Positions 12,428 through 22,302 of a stretch of 64,000 nucleotides of DNA are shown piece after piece. Where the stretch lies: positions 5,493,578-5,557,577 of the forward strand of contig NC_091014.1 of the NCBI RefSeq assembly GCF_041296385.1. The letters are read 5' to 3'. How positions within the stretch are numbered: position 1 is the stretch's first letter; each line of letters begins with the position of its first letter. Below the pieces are notes generated by a model, which ran no database searches, was not told where the DNA came from, and was given only the letters and a program-made list of their open reading frames with translations. The position numbers were made by a program, and so were the translations under genes. This DNA is from Aphelocoma coerulescens. Taxonomy: Eukaryota; Chordata; Aves; Passeriformes; Corvidae.

Positions 12428-13213
12428 AGTGTGAAACTAGTAGGCCTGCAAAATTGGCATGATGCTGGAAACACCCAGACCTGCATAGAGACAAGAGGGA
12501 CATCTTTCTAATCCTCTTGTTCCTAAAAATCTGGAGAGAATTTTTTCTCTTGGCCTCAGCCAAGAGGCTTTTTCTTGGCTGAGAAGTGCAGGACCTATGA
12601 CACCACCTCAGCAGCCCTGGCAGCACGCAGGAGAGGGCGGTGCCATACCCAGACAATGACCACTCTATTTTCTCTGAAAACAGGGAGACTGGCGATCATA
12701 AAAATCAACTGAAAGCCATTTCTTTTCCATTCTCTGCTGAATGTGAGGGTGTAGCTGCCATCAATGTTAATGAGTGATCATGTGCATCGGAAGAAGAACA
12801 TCCTCTTTTGTGAAGGCAAGATGAAAGCCTTTTATAAATATGACCTACTGGTGAAAAAGGCATCTGTTCAGATCAAACCTGTGGGTTTATACTGATGGGT
12901 TAGATTTTTTTTTTTCTTAATACAATACATTTTGTTAAGAAGAAGGATTAAAGTATTTGCCAAAATGATTTGTGTTGACAAAATGGCTTAGTACATTTGG
13001 CAGATTTATTTTATGAAGCAGAATAAATTAAGGTGTCTCGTAAAAAATGTGGGTTATATCCAGTGAAACAATTTCAAGTATTTCAGAAACTCTATTTTTA
13101 TTCACTTTGCAAACGTGCTTAGTTGAACTGCCAGTCACTGTTACATTTCCATTTCCAAGCAATTAATTAAAATCCCAAATCAGGTTTTTTCTTGATCATG
13201 CCAGCAGGAGTTG
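12428..13213. other. Intergenic, no gene recognised
   Basis: It contains a small hairpin at 12547-12566 (arms ctcttggc / gccaagag, 4-base loop). A 77-codon minus-strand frame at 12.42-12.66 kb has no recognisable motif. Confidence 0.55.
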
Positions 13214-13227
13214 GTTGCCATGGTAAT
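13214..13227 (+). promoter_or_regulatory. RFX X-box-like site
   Basis: GTTGCCATGGTAAT nearly matches the palindromic RFX-factor X-box (GTTNCCATGGNAAC). The central GTTGCCATGG is intact and the second half-site departs only at its last base. X-boxes drive ciliary and some neural or immune genes when they lie in promoters or enhancers. No promoter or gene is visible nearby, so function is inference only. Confidence 0.4.
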
Positions 13228-13886
13228 AGGACGATCAGTAGCATTTGGGAGGGAGGAGAGGGAGAAAAAAACGTTCTGCATTTGGGCTTTTATTATTGAA
13301 ACATAAGTGCAGGTCTGGAGGAGCGTGTTGGCTCATCTGTGCCAGCCTGTGGCCCCAATGGTGACGACTGGAAGTGAGACAGGGTTCTTGGGATTATGTT
13401 ATTGTCAAGGATATCATTTGGTCCAGTGTAGAAATCATTAGTGAAGCCTTTTCAGTCCTACAGTCTATAGGTTGCAACTGTGAATGCAGCTGATCACAGA
13501 GAGTTTCAGCAGTGGTAAGGAGGATTTTTCTATCTGTAATTGCCCACATTTGCGGAGAGCTATCACATGTAATGGGTTTTCTCCCCCACAGGCCTGAAAA
13601 CCTTTAGATTTGAAGCTCATTTTCAGACAATACACAAGATCCATGGTGGTTTATAAGAGCCATTGCATATATAGGTTTAAGAAAAGATTAATGATCTATT
13701 TAGTGTGGCAAGGTTTTATGGGTTGGTGTAAGGGACAGTTGATTAGGAGGAGGAGAGCATATGGCAGACAGAGAAGGAGGAAAGGGGAAACAAGTTCTTC
13801 TCTGAAGCAGGCACAGAAAATGGTGTCCTTCCTGAAGGATGGAACAGGTCCAGGATAGGCTGAGCTTATTTGGGACACTTTTTTCA
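13228..13886. other. Intergenic, no gene recognised
   Basis: It carries an 82-codon plus-strand frame (13610-13858) rich in Arg/Lys, overlapped by open frames on the other strand. I see no domain and treat it as chance. Confidence 0.55.
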
Positions 13887-13985
13887 ACCTGATCTAGTGC
13901 GTGGCACTCCTGTCCATGGCAGGGGGTTGGAACTAGATAGTGTTTAAGGTCTCCTCCAACCAAAGCCATTCTATGACTCTGTGTT
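13887..13985 (+). mobile_element. CR1 LINE 3' tip
   Basis: 'tgatctagtg', 'ctgtccatggcagg', 'gttggaactagatag', 'ctccaaccaaagccattcta' and 'tgactctgtg' give the last 100 bases or so of a CR1 element in order. Confidence 0.85.
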
Positions 13986-15048
13986 ATGATTCATTGGGGG
14001 AACAGCCGGTGATTTAACAGCCATTTCTACCACATGGAACCAAACTTTCTTCCAGCAGTAAGAAATGTGCCATGCCCATCAGATGCAACCCAAAAAAACC
14101 CACTGAAGGTGCTAGAAGTACTCCCATGGGTGTCTTTGGGCTTGGGGTCAAGCATGTGTGTCCAGGGACGCACCTGGATCAGTAGACAGTTCATCTCTGA
14201 ATGCTAGTCTCTTTTCTGACTTGGCTGTTAAGATGCCAAATGTGTTCTACCCTTTGGTTTGATACATTTTATACTGACCACTTCATTACCACTGTTAACA
14301 ATTCCTCTCTCAGGCCAGAGCCAGCTCTTGCCTCCGAAGTACCCCCAGGACTGCCCTTCCAGTGTGAAACATTTTAAGACAGTTCAGGGAATTTTGCTGC
14401 TCTTGAACCCTTGGTTAATTGTGTCTGAGTTGAACAGCATGAGCACAGTGATCACAGGTGTTGGGGGGAAATGGCATTTACCTTGTGCATCACCTGAGGA
14501 AAGGCACCAACCAGAAGCCAACAAACCAAACCCCACTCTGGTTAGCACAGTCACACCATGGGGTGCCTGAGAGTCCTTTCCAGCCTTGAGGACATGGACA
14601 TGGAAAAAACCATTTCATCAGACTTTGGTGTTGCCATTGTTTGGCCGCTGACAGTGTGGCAAGGCAAGATAGTGCCAGAGGTTCCCTGGATCATTAATGC
14701 ACAGGGACACAGTGTGTCACATATGGTGCTTGTTAAGCCCCCCATGAAATCAGGAGATTGGTAACAGAATTACAACATGCTTAGGGTTATAGGTCATACA
14801 CCAAATTTCATCCTTATGTATTAGCTGGGAATTAATCTGAAAATAATTAGGAAAGAATCCAGTTATTAAAAAGGAAAGATTTTGAGAACATTGGGATTTC
14901 ATGTCTTACTGCAGTATGAAATTCCCATGGGAGAGAGAGTCTGAAAACACTGCCTGATGGCCTAATGCTTGTGCTGGAGAGGAGAGTGACTTTATTGAAG
15001 TTCTTTGACAAGGTCCTCACTCAGCTGTCACTTCAGAAAAGCCTCACC
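13986..15048. other. Intergenic, no gene recognised
   Basis: Moderately GC-rich. Frames of 64-103 codons at 14.26-14.76 kb overlap on both strands and have no recognisable product. Confidence 0.55.
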
Positions 15049-15527
15049 TGACCCCGAGATTTGCTTGCCTTGTGCTTGTACTGTCTTTGTAGGGGCTCAG
15101 TGCGGCTGGGACCTGAAGGAGTTCAGATGGAGTTACAGAGGGAAACAAGGGATTTATTGAATTGGATATATCAATTTGCACTAGTCCAAACAAGTTGGGT
15201 TCAGGGTCCCACAAACTCTAAGGGCAGAAGGGCAAAAGTTGAGCTTTTGATCTTCTATATAGTAGGATGTAGCATAATATAATGATTCTGGGGGGTTCTC
15301 TGCCGTCTCAATATGGGAGGAGGGGATTTGAATTATTGCTTTTTTTGTCTTTTCCACTCTGAAGAACTTCAGAAAACTTTCATTATATAAAAAAAAATCC
15401 TTATTTTTATGTGCTGACCTCATTCTGTTGTTTTCCCTGGCATTTATCTAACTCTTTGCTGACCTCAGACCCCCATCTCACATCCAGACACCTATATATA
15501 TAAATCTAATATTTGGGGGCTCTGGCA
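15049..15527 (-). mobile_element. Possible antisense LTR (solo)
   Basis: Read on the minus strand, the segment runs from TGCCAGAGCCCCCAAATA through a TATA-like ctatata (plus strand about 15257-15263) to CAATAAATCC (plus strand about 15157-15163), ending in a C-rich tail and ...GGTCA. TG...CA ends, a TATA box and a polyadenylation signal roughly 100 bases apart suit a retroviral LTR. I could not find matching target-site duplications, so the boundaries, and the call itself, are tentative. Confidence 0.35.
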
Positions 15528-17865
15528 TGTAGATTAAAATAGCTGAATTAGATAAAATGACTCATAACTTTACATCCTTGATGCCACACTTTGGAAAACA
15601 AGTGTCCTTTTAGGTTGCTTGAAGAAAGTGTCCATTACCATTTGAAAGCCCCCCATAAATCTGAGGTTTTCACATGAGTCTGGAAGACATTCCCTTTGGA
15701 CAGGCAATTGGAGACCAAATAGATACTGGATTCCAAGTACACATCAGATGACCCTCAACACTGTGGGGTGTGTGAGTCAAGCCTTAGGTGACCAGATTAG
15801 ACAAGATGCAGTTTTCGTATTGCTGAAATTTGGTGAACTGAGCCTCACCCTCACTATTTTTCACATAAAAGGTTTGTGAAATGGGGTCCTTTGTGAGAAG
15901 CCATAACTCACTGGCAATCTGAGACTGGCAACAAAAAGAAGTGTTGATTGAACCAAGCAGAAATTTCACTATGGTGAGATTTTCAGTCCAGTGATATCTC
16001 TATTTATATATATGTTCTTGTTTTTAATAATTTTTTTCAGTCTTACACAAAATACTTTATTATTCAGAATATTCTTAAATGCAAATATGTTCAAAAACAG
16101 ATCAGTCCTGAGTACCAGCATTTTTAATTCTCTGCCCTTCTGTTCATTCAAATGCTACAGCTAGTCAAGCTGAATTCATCCTTAGAGAACCTTTGCTATT
16201 CTACTTTTTCTTCTGCTCTACAGCTATTTTTCAGCAAGAACCATAAAACTGCAAACACTTTTATTAAACCATTATGCCAGCACTGGTCTGCAGAAAAAGA
16301 GCAGTTGGATATTTCCCTGAATATTTCCAGAAGTCCAAATGTCCAAAAATGGATTGCAGGCATTCAAAGAGGCAGACCTGACTGAACAGATGCCAGAAGA
16401 GATTTGCTCACTAAGACAGAGATAGAAAGAAATTTATCACTGGAGAAATTACAGCAGTACTTTGACCACGCTACCCAAGTCATTGCAAGGTGGGCAATTC
16501 TCACGGTGAGCAGAAGATAAAGGAATGGCTCACTCAGCTAGAGCAAGACAAGATTGATGGAAAAAAAGTTTTAGATGACAACCTGAAAATGAAATTGATC
16601 TAAAAAGGGACATGCCTCAAAAGACTGAAATTTCCTATGTTCTCAGTAATAAAAAGCTATTAACAAAGCATTTTTAAGAGTATTTTATCTGGTATATCAT
16701 GGAATAAAGATCTAGATATAGGCAGTAATTAAAGATCAACTTTGATTTTGATAATCCTTTTTAATTGCTTTTTTAATTGTGAAATTTTAAAACATTTCTG
16801 TGAAGTGCTCTGTGGAAAAAACGCTGATGTAGAGAGATTAACTAATCAAGATCGCTCTATTCTGCTTGAATAAGTAGAAAGGAACTTTGAGTGGGTAAGT
16901 GTAAAATAAATCTTCTAACTAATGTATGGCTCCATGTAATCTCATCTCACCTTCTGGGAACAATGTATAACAAATTAAGCTTGGATCATGAAATGTCATA
17001 CAAATCTGGCAGTGAGATTTCATTTGGAGGGAAGAACTGCTATTCTCTTGGTTCTTAACAGCCATAGAAAATTTCAATTATGTGAGCATCTTGACAAATT
17101 CTACCTCCAGGGTATGGAGGATTTTTAAAAAGTTTTCTGTAACCAGCTACAGTGCCCCAAAGAACATTGACTGGTTTTACCATCTTGAGTTGTACCTATT
17201 TGCAGTTTGCCTCATGGATAAGAAAACAGCCTCAATAGAAGACGTGCTTATAAAGTAAAATACTAATAGATTAATGTTTTATGTGATGTAGTAAACATCC
17301 TCAAAAGAGGTGGTAAAATAACCATTTTAATAATAGCAAAGGATCTTGTTTTGTCGTCTTCAAAATCTAATAAACACATAAAGGACTGTGTTGCTCCCTC
17401 AGGACTGTATATACACTTAAAGTTGAACATAATTAGATCATTAAGAATGGAATAAATAAGAGGACAGAGAGAGAGGAATACAGAGTGAAACACTGAAAAT
17501 CTCTACAAAAGGGATTTGAGTAATGATGAAGCAGATGAAGCAGCAGAGAAAAATTTTAACAGAGAAATATGTACATATGTACATTATATATACCAGATAT
17601 ACGTAGCAAGATTGGGTTTTCCATCTGATTCTTCTATTTCTTTTATATAGAATTGGTTTCATTAAAAGATCTGGTAATTGTATTAGATAGTGGCATGTGG
17701 TTGTTTTTAATAATTAATTCTTGCAGCCGTGAGAGAAACATAACTTAAGTCAGAGACAAATATGTTAAATCTGTATGAATTGGGTAAACCCTGGACATGT
17801 TTAAGACAAAAAAAAAAAAAAAAAAAAAAGGTGGGACAAAAGAATATATTGATAATCATGACTGA
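15528..17865. other. Intergenic, no gene recognised
   Basis: Strongly AT-rich. A 77-codon plus-strand frame at 16.15-16.39 kb and several shorter frames show nothing recognisable. A 16-bp perfect palindrome (ATGTACAT and its complement) lies at 17569-17584, and a 22-base A-run at 17808-17829. Confidence 0.55.
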
Positions 17866-18570
17866 GAACTTGCAGCAAGCTACTTAGGCCTTTTGCCTCC
17901 TCATCAAGAACAGACCAGTGAAAGTTCTGCTTATGTGAGATTGCAAATTGGTGGTGCTCCAGGAGACAGATGTCATGATTTTTACTTAAAAGGTGACAGG
18001 ATGACTTGGCATCACAGCTTGAAAACAAAGCAAATTCTCAATGTAAGACAAGAAGGGTTAATAATTGCAAAGTATAACTTAATAATGCACGAATATGTAC
18101 ATTTCAAAGAGAATGACCCACAGAAAGCACATGTAGAGAAAAACAGAGAAAGCTCTTTAGGTGATAGACAGAGATGGGCTGCAGCAAATAATCAACAGTC
18201 CCAAGGAAGAACCCACAGGAGGAAAATCCTGAAAAACTGGTGGTCAAAAATAGGGTTCATTTTGGACAAATTTGCATTAGCATTACTACTGTCATGTCTG
18301 CTTTCTCAGGGAGTTGTTGTGAATGGCCATGTAGTTGATCCTTTCAAAAAAGTCACAGAAAAGGAGTTGAGTGGTGCCTTCTATCCCTGTCCTGCTCTTC
18401 CATGTGTAAATCAGTTTTACCAGGTTCTACTCTTTTCCAGAGAATGGTTGACATGGTTTATGTCATGTGAATTCCAGTTTCTGAGCTTACCTACAATAAA
18501 GCAGAAATCACAACACTGTGACCCGTGGTTTGGTGAAGTGCTGGGAAATACATTGGTCCCTCAGGTTTGA
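17866..18570 (+). CDS. Unidentified open frame, possible exon or env-leader-like ORF
   Basis: This is the longest open frame in the window: 234 stop-free codons after a TGA at 17863-17865. The first ATG is at 18001, giving about 189 residues. Counting from TTG at 17893, residues about 101-115 carry a basic patch (GRTHRRKILK). A single hydrophobic segment (about 120-143, FALALLLSCLLSQGVVV) follows, then a Cys-containing tail (C166, C171, C192, C209). A long basic leader ending in a hydrophobic segment resembles the general plan of betaretroviral Env leaders, but a host coding exon is equally possible. The frame ends CCT CAG GTT TGA, so CAG|GT could be a splice donor at 18564/18565. I do not recognise the product. 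The provirus begins 1.3 kb downstream and there is no visible link between the two. Confidence 0.35.
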   Translation, partial: ELAASYLGLLPPHQEQTSESSAYVRLQIGGAPGDRCHDFYLKGDRMTWHHSLKTKQILNVRQEGLIIAKYNLIMHEYVHFKENDPQKAHVEKNRESSLGDRQRWAAANNQQSQGRTHRRKILKNWWSKIGFILDKFALALLLSCLLSQGVVVNGHVVDPFKKVTEKELSGAFYPCPALPCVNQFYQVLLFSREWLTWFMSCEFQFLSLPTIKQKSQHCDPWFGEVLGNTLVPQV

Positions 18571-19862
18571 GTAGGCAGAACCACCATAATTAGCAAAAAT
18601 CTAAGTTCAGATTTTAAAAATAATGTATCCAAATTGTTCTCAAACCAGTTTTATTCACCACTAACTCAAGTATTATTCCATGTGTGTCCTGTAAGCAGAC
18701 ATAGAAGCCACTGACATGGTGAATTCCAGCCTCTCTTCCTTGAATCCCAAAGACTGTGTCTGATGAGTAGCTTGGACCAAATTGCTAGTGGTTGGTGAAG
18801 ATGATCTCCCATTCAAGTATTGCATGTAGACTCTTAATAAAAACAAGTGTAGTATTCTGCAAGCAAATAAACTTACACCAAACCTCAAATATCGTAATTA
18901 TTTAAAGCACCAGCACACACTTTTAGTTTTCATTGGTAAAATCAAGAAGCTTTCATTATTAATTAAGCAGCTAATTTTCTCTTGTTGTACGAAAAGAGGG
19001 AGAAGCAGCTAATTGCATTTGAGACTCCCTTCAACATAATTAGATCCAGGCAAATTGATAATTCCCTTGACACCAATGGCATGCATCAGACTAGTTTTAA
19101 AGCAATCACTTCATTTGCGAATATCACACCTGTAGTAATTAGGCAAATTTTTCATTCTCCTAAGGAATTATTTGTGTAACACAAGGATTACCTTGAAATA
19201 TGGACAAAATGAAAGACCATTTATAAAAATAATTATATCATCGCCATTATTAGTAATAATATATTCTATTTTAATTTTCAAATATAAACATAAATTGCAA
19301 TGACAAAAATTATATTTAGACTATAATATCTAGGAAAATAAATTTTAGGTCTTGGGATTCAACTACATTTGATAGCAGTAACTCCATCATGAGAAGTTCT
19401 TTAAACTGAAAATTGATTCATCAACTAGAGCAACATTAATCAGAAATTAATTTTTAAGATAAGTGTTTTTCTGTAAATATAAACAATTGGATTTTATCAT
19501 TCCTGAATATTTTTTTCTGTTTTCTTTAATTGGTTTTTAATTTTTAATTTATTGTCTATATGTATACTGTAAGTATACAATGTAAAATAGAATGTAAAAT
19601 TAAAATTTTGATCAGCTTAAAATACATTTTTTTTCAGGGGGGTTTTCTTTACAGTTCAGAAAAAGAAATTTATTCCTTATTTAAAAGAACTTCATTAACC
19701 TTCAAGTTAAAATACCTCCATGTATGTGTGTGTGTATGCGTATGAAGAGAAAGACGGAGAAAAAATTCTAATGGCAAAAAAAAGACATCCTTATAAGCTT
19801 TTAACTGTGACAAACTCAGTTGTACATTTGAACTACAGCTGAGTAAATTGGAGGATAAGTGA
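18571..19862. other. AT-rich spacer between the open frame and provirus
   Basis: Very AT-rich with frequent stops in all frames. A short (TG)n stretch lies at 19721-19744. I found no copy of the 23.77 kb LTR here, nor a recognisable primer-binding site, so the 5' end of the provirus appears deleted or too decayed to see. Confidence 0.5.
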
Positions 19863-20395
19863 AGGTCGAGATGTGTTTGGCACAGCTTAGTGCACATCAA
19901 AAATTGCAATTCCTACTGGACTTCAGAATTTAGGAATTTTTTGATAGGTAAGATATTATCTACCTCAAGAGGTTGGTGCACTGGGTCCCCAGCCCTCACC
20001 TATCCCGCATGGTGGCAGGACCCTGTCCAGATCCACTGGACCCTCTCCTCCCATGTCCAGATCAAAGCCACCTGCGATGGCAGGTCCAGCCACTCCTCGT
20101 TTATTACCTTACAGGGCACACCCATGAACACCGTCCCCTATTCCTCATCCAGGAGGGGAGAAGAAGATGGAATGCATGGATTCTTCGGTGAAGAAGACCC
20201 TGCATCCCTGCAGTCCAATCAAGCTGCAAGTTGACAAAATGCTAGTATGGACATGGTTTCACCTGACAAGTATGTTTCAAGAGATATGTGTGTTACAACA
20301 GACTGGTCAAGTATTAGGAAAAAAGGACTCAAAGACAGGTATTTTAATATGGCCAAAACAGATAGTATTGTAATGCTGCATTCCAGACAAAATCA
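19863..20395 (+). pseudogene. gag 5' region remnant (matrix/spacer part)
   Basis: This block is in the same reading frame as the downstream capsid. Only two in-frame stops, TGA at 20232-20234 and TAA at 20412-20414, interrupt the frame between 19863 and 21200. About 19.97-20.23 kb is clearly more GC-rich than the surrounding DNA. No residue motif identifies a specific Gag domain, so assignment to gag rests on frame continuity and position. Confidence 0.45.
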
Positions 20396-21290
20396 AAATC
20401 CTCCTGTATGGTAACCTATAGATCATCAAGTTATCAAAGATTTAATGGATGCAGTAAAGAATCATGGACTGGGAAGTCCATACTTCAAACAACTTTTGAG
20501 AGGCACATTTAACAATTATGATTTGGTACCTTTTGACTGTAGAAGTATTGCCTTGACAATTTTTACAGGTGCACAACTCCTGCTATGGGATGCAAGATGG
20601 AGAAGAGCACTTTGTGAACTGAGAGAAAAATATGCAGGAGGACCACATGCAGCTCTCACATTAGAGCAATTAGCTGGTGATGAACCTCATGCTACGCCTG
20701 CAGATCAGGCAGTGGTTTTGCCTCGAAATCTGCTTATAGATATCAAAGAAGCAGCGCAAAAAGCAATCTTACAAATTCCACCAACTGGAACCCCGGAAGG
20801 TGTTTACACAGAAATAAAGCAAGGTCTTGCTGAAACTTTTACCTCATTTGTCGATCATCTCACGCAAGCCTTGGACACACAAGTCAGTGATGAAGCGGCA
20901 AAACCACATCTGCTACAAGGTCTTGCTTTTGCAAAGGCTAATGCAGAGTGCAAACGTATAATCAGTGCTATACCTGGTCATGCAACCATAGCTGAAATGA
21001 TAGAAGCCTGCAGTAAGGTGGGCGCACCTCAGCATGTTACAGCAGTCCAAGCAAATGCTTTTGGACAAGAACTTGGAAAACTTCTTAAAGAGCAAGTTGC
21101 AGCGCTTCGTTCAGATCTGCGACGAAGTAACTCCACAGAAGTGATGGCAGCAGAACTCTCAAGAAGGCCATGCTGCAGGTGTAGAAAATTTGGATACATC
21201 TAAAGATTTTGCCCTGAGTCTGCAGAGAATACAAGAGTACTGAATCACTGCACAAGATACGGCACTTAGAACCTGCTTCAACAATCTGCA
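20396..21290 (+). pseudogene. gag: gag capsid and nucleocapsid pseudogene
   Basis: Capsid forms the retroviral core shell. From ATG 20445 a 252-codon frame runs through capsid. Features are an N-terminal SPYFKQLLRGTFNNYDLVPFD-type segment, a WDARWRRAL segment (about residues 48-56), and a C-terminal major homology region at about 124-144 (IKQGLAETFTSF core). Homology starts upstream at PIDHQVIKDL, just after a TAA at 20412-20414. The first zinc knuckle begins at Cys233/Cys236 but its His is Tyr (KFGYI). A TAA at 21201-21203 then cuts it, although the frame still reads RFCPES beyond. The second knuckle (CTRYGT) is also broken by a stop near 21267. The pattern fits class II avian ERVs. Confidence 0.85.
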
Positions 21291-21339
21291 GGATCTACAG
21301 TAGCTCTTAGGAAAAATAAATTGAAACAGGACAATTTTG

Positions 21340-21474
21340 GAGAACACAAACGATGGACTTGCTTTAGTTTTTGACTTGCTAAGAGGAGACTTGCTAAGAG
21401 GTGACATCATGTCTCCCAAGACTCTTACTCCTGAGACTCAAAAGGCTCTTGAGAATGGCAAATGCCAAATGCTC
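21340..21474 (+). pseudogene. pol: pol remnant, RT connection region
   Basis: A short frame reads ALVFDLLRGD, then LLRGD again, then SPKTLTPETQKALE, which matches the connection segment after the RT thumb in ERV-K-type polymerases. The repeated LLRGD comes from a 15-base direct duplication (21373-21387 and 21388-21402). Protease, the RT fingers and palm with the catalytic YxDD, and RNase H are absent on either side, so large deletions separate it from gag and from integrase. Confidence 0.6.
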
Positions 21475-21496
21475 ATTTTTTGGAAGATATAAAAAT

Positions 21497-22115
21497 ATCC
21501 ATCTGCCAGTAGATCTATTTTCTTATGCGGTATTTGCTTCCCTGCATAGGGGAGAGACATTAGAACATGCATGTCAGCATTTTCTGCAAGCATTTGCATC
21601 ATCAGGCGTACTTTAAAAGATAAAAACAAACAATAGTCTAGCTTATATAGCAAAAGAGCTACATAAATTTTTAATGGGTCAGGGTGCACATTGCTTCTTT
21701 GGTATTCCTCATTCTTCTACAGGGTAAACAATTATTGAAAGAACACACCAAACTTTAAAATCCCCTTTTGGTTAAACAAAAAAAAGGGGGGAGGCAGAGG
21801 CTACACCTCAAATGTGCTTGAATAAAGTGTTGTGTGTTTTAAATTTTTCAAACAGTTCTTTTGCAGAATCAAATTTGCTTATAATTAGACACTTTCCAAC
21901 ACCATATAGGCAAAGTTAAAGGCAAACCCTTTGGTTTAGATCAGAAATCCAGAGATAGGGAAAATTGAAAGTCCATTTCAACTAATAGCCTGGGGCAAAG
22001 GGTATGCTTGTGTCTTAACAGGTGCACAACTGAAGTGGATTCCAGCAAAAAACATGAAACCTTATCAAGTCCAGAAACAAGCAGGAATCGGCTCCGGGAA
22101 CAAGGAGGTGAGCAC
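21497..22115 (+). pseudogene. pol: pol remnant, integrase core and C-terminus
   Basis: Integrase joins proviral ends to host DNA. The remnant starts inside the catalytic core at HLPVDLFSYAVFASLH. The first catalytic Asp is present (codon 21509-21511). The second is Asn (KTNN, 21629-21631). The Glu in IIERTHQTLK is present (21737-21739). In-frame stops occur at 21614-21616 and 21725-21727. Downstream, scattered over stops and frame changes, are pieces of the C-terminal domain up to about PYQVQKQAGIGSG. The N-terminal HHCC zinc domain is missing. The lost Asp alone would abolish activity. Confidence 0.75.
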
Positions 22116-22302
22116 ACAGATGTGAATCAGTGTCAACACTGCTGTCGATGCCACCGACATCAGTTGTCTTTCTGTGCAAGAACTGTGGACTGAGTCTTAT
22201 GCAAAAGTGTGGGAATGTTAATGGTGTAAATTTTGTATGTAAGAGTGTGGTAGAAGTTCTGTTACAGATCAGAGATTACTATGTGGCATAAAGCTGTTGA
22301 GC
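22116..22302 (+). other. Pol-env junction
   Basis: Between the end of integrase homology and the env start. It probably includes the env splice-acceptor region, but no acceptor could be singled out. Confidence 0.4.

Noticed and set aside
13610..13858. Arg/Lys-rich 82-codon plus-strand frame
   Set aside because: It arises from a purine-rich stretch, is overlapped by frames on the other strand, and has no recognisable family.
17569..17584. 16-bp perfect palindrome (ATGTACAT and complement)
   Set aside because: Real, but short and AT-rich, so likely chance. Noted only in the spacer entry.
17808..17829. 22-base A-run considered as a processed-pseudogene tail
   Set aside because: No recognisable coding sequence precedes it on the plus strand, and it lies before, not after, the open frame at 17.87 kb.
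20913..21095. 60-codon minus-strand frame
   Set aside because: It lies entirely within the gag capsid remnant on the opposite strand.
22008..22193. 61-codon plus-strand frame with several Cys/His
   Set aside because: It reads the end of the integrase remnant and the pol-env junction in the wrong frame. The Cys/His pattern does not form a recognised zinc motif.
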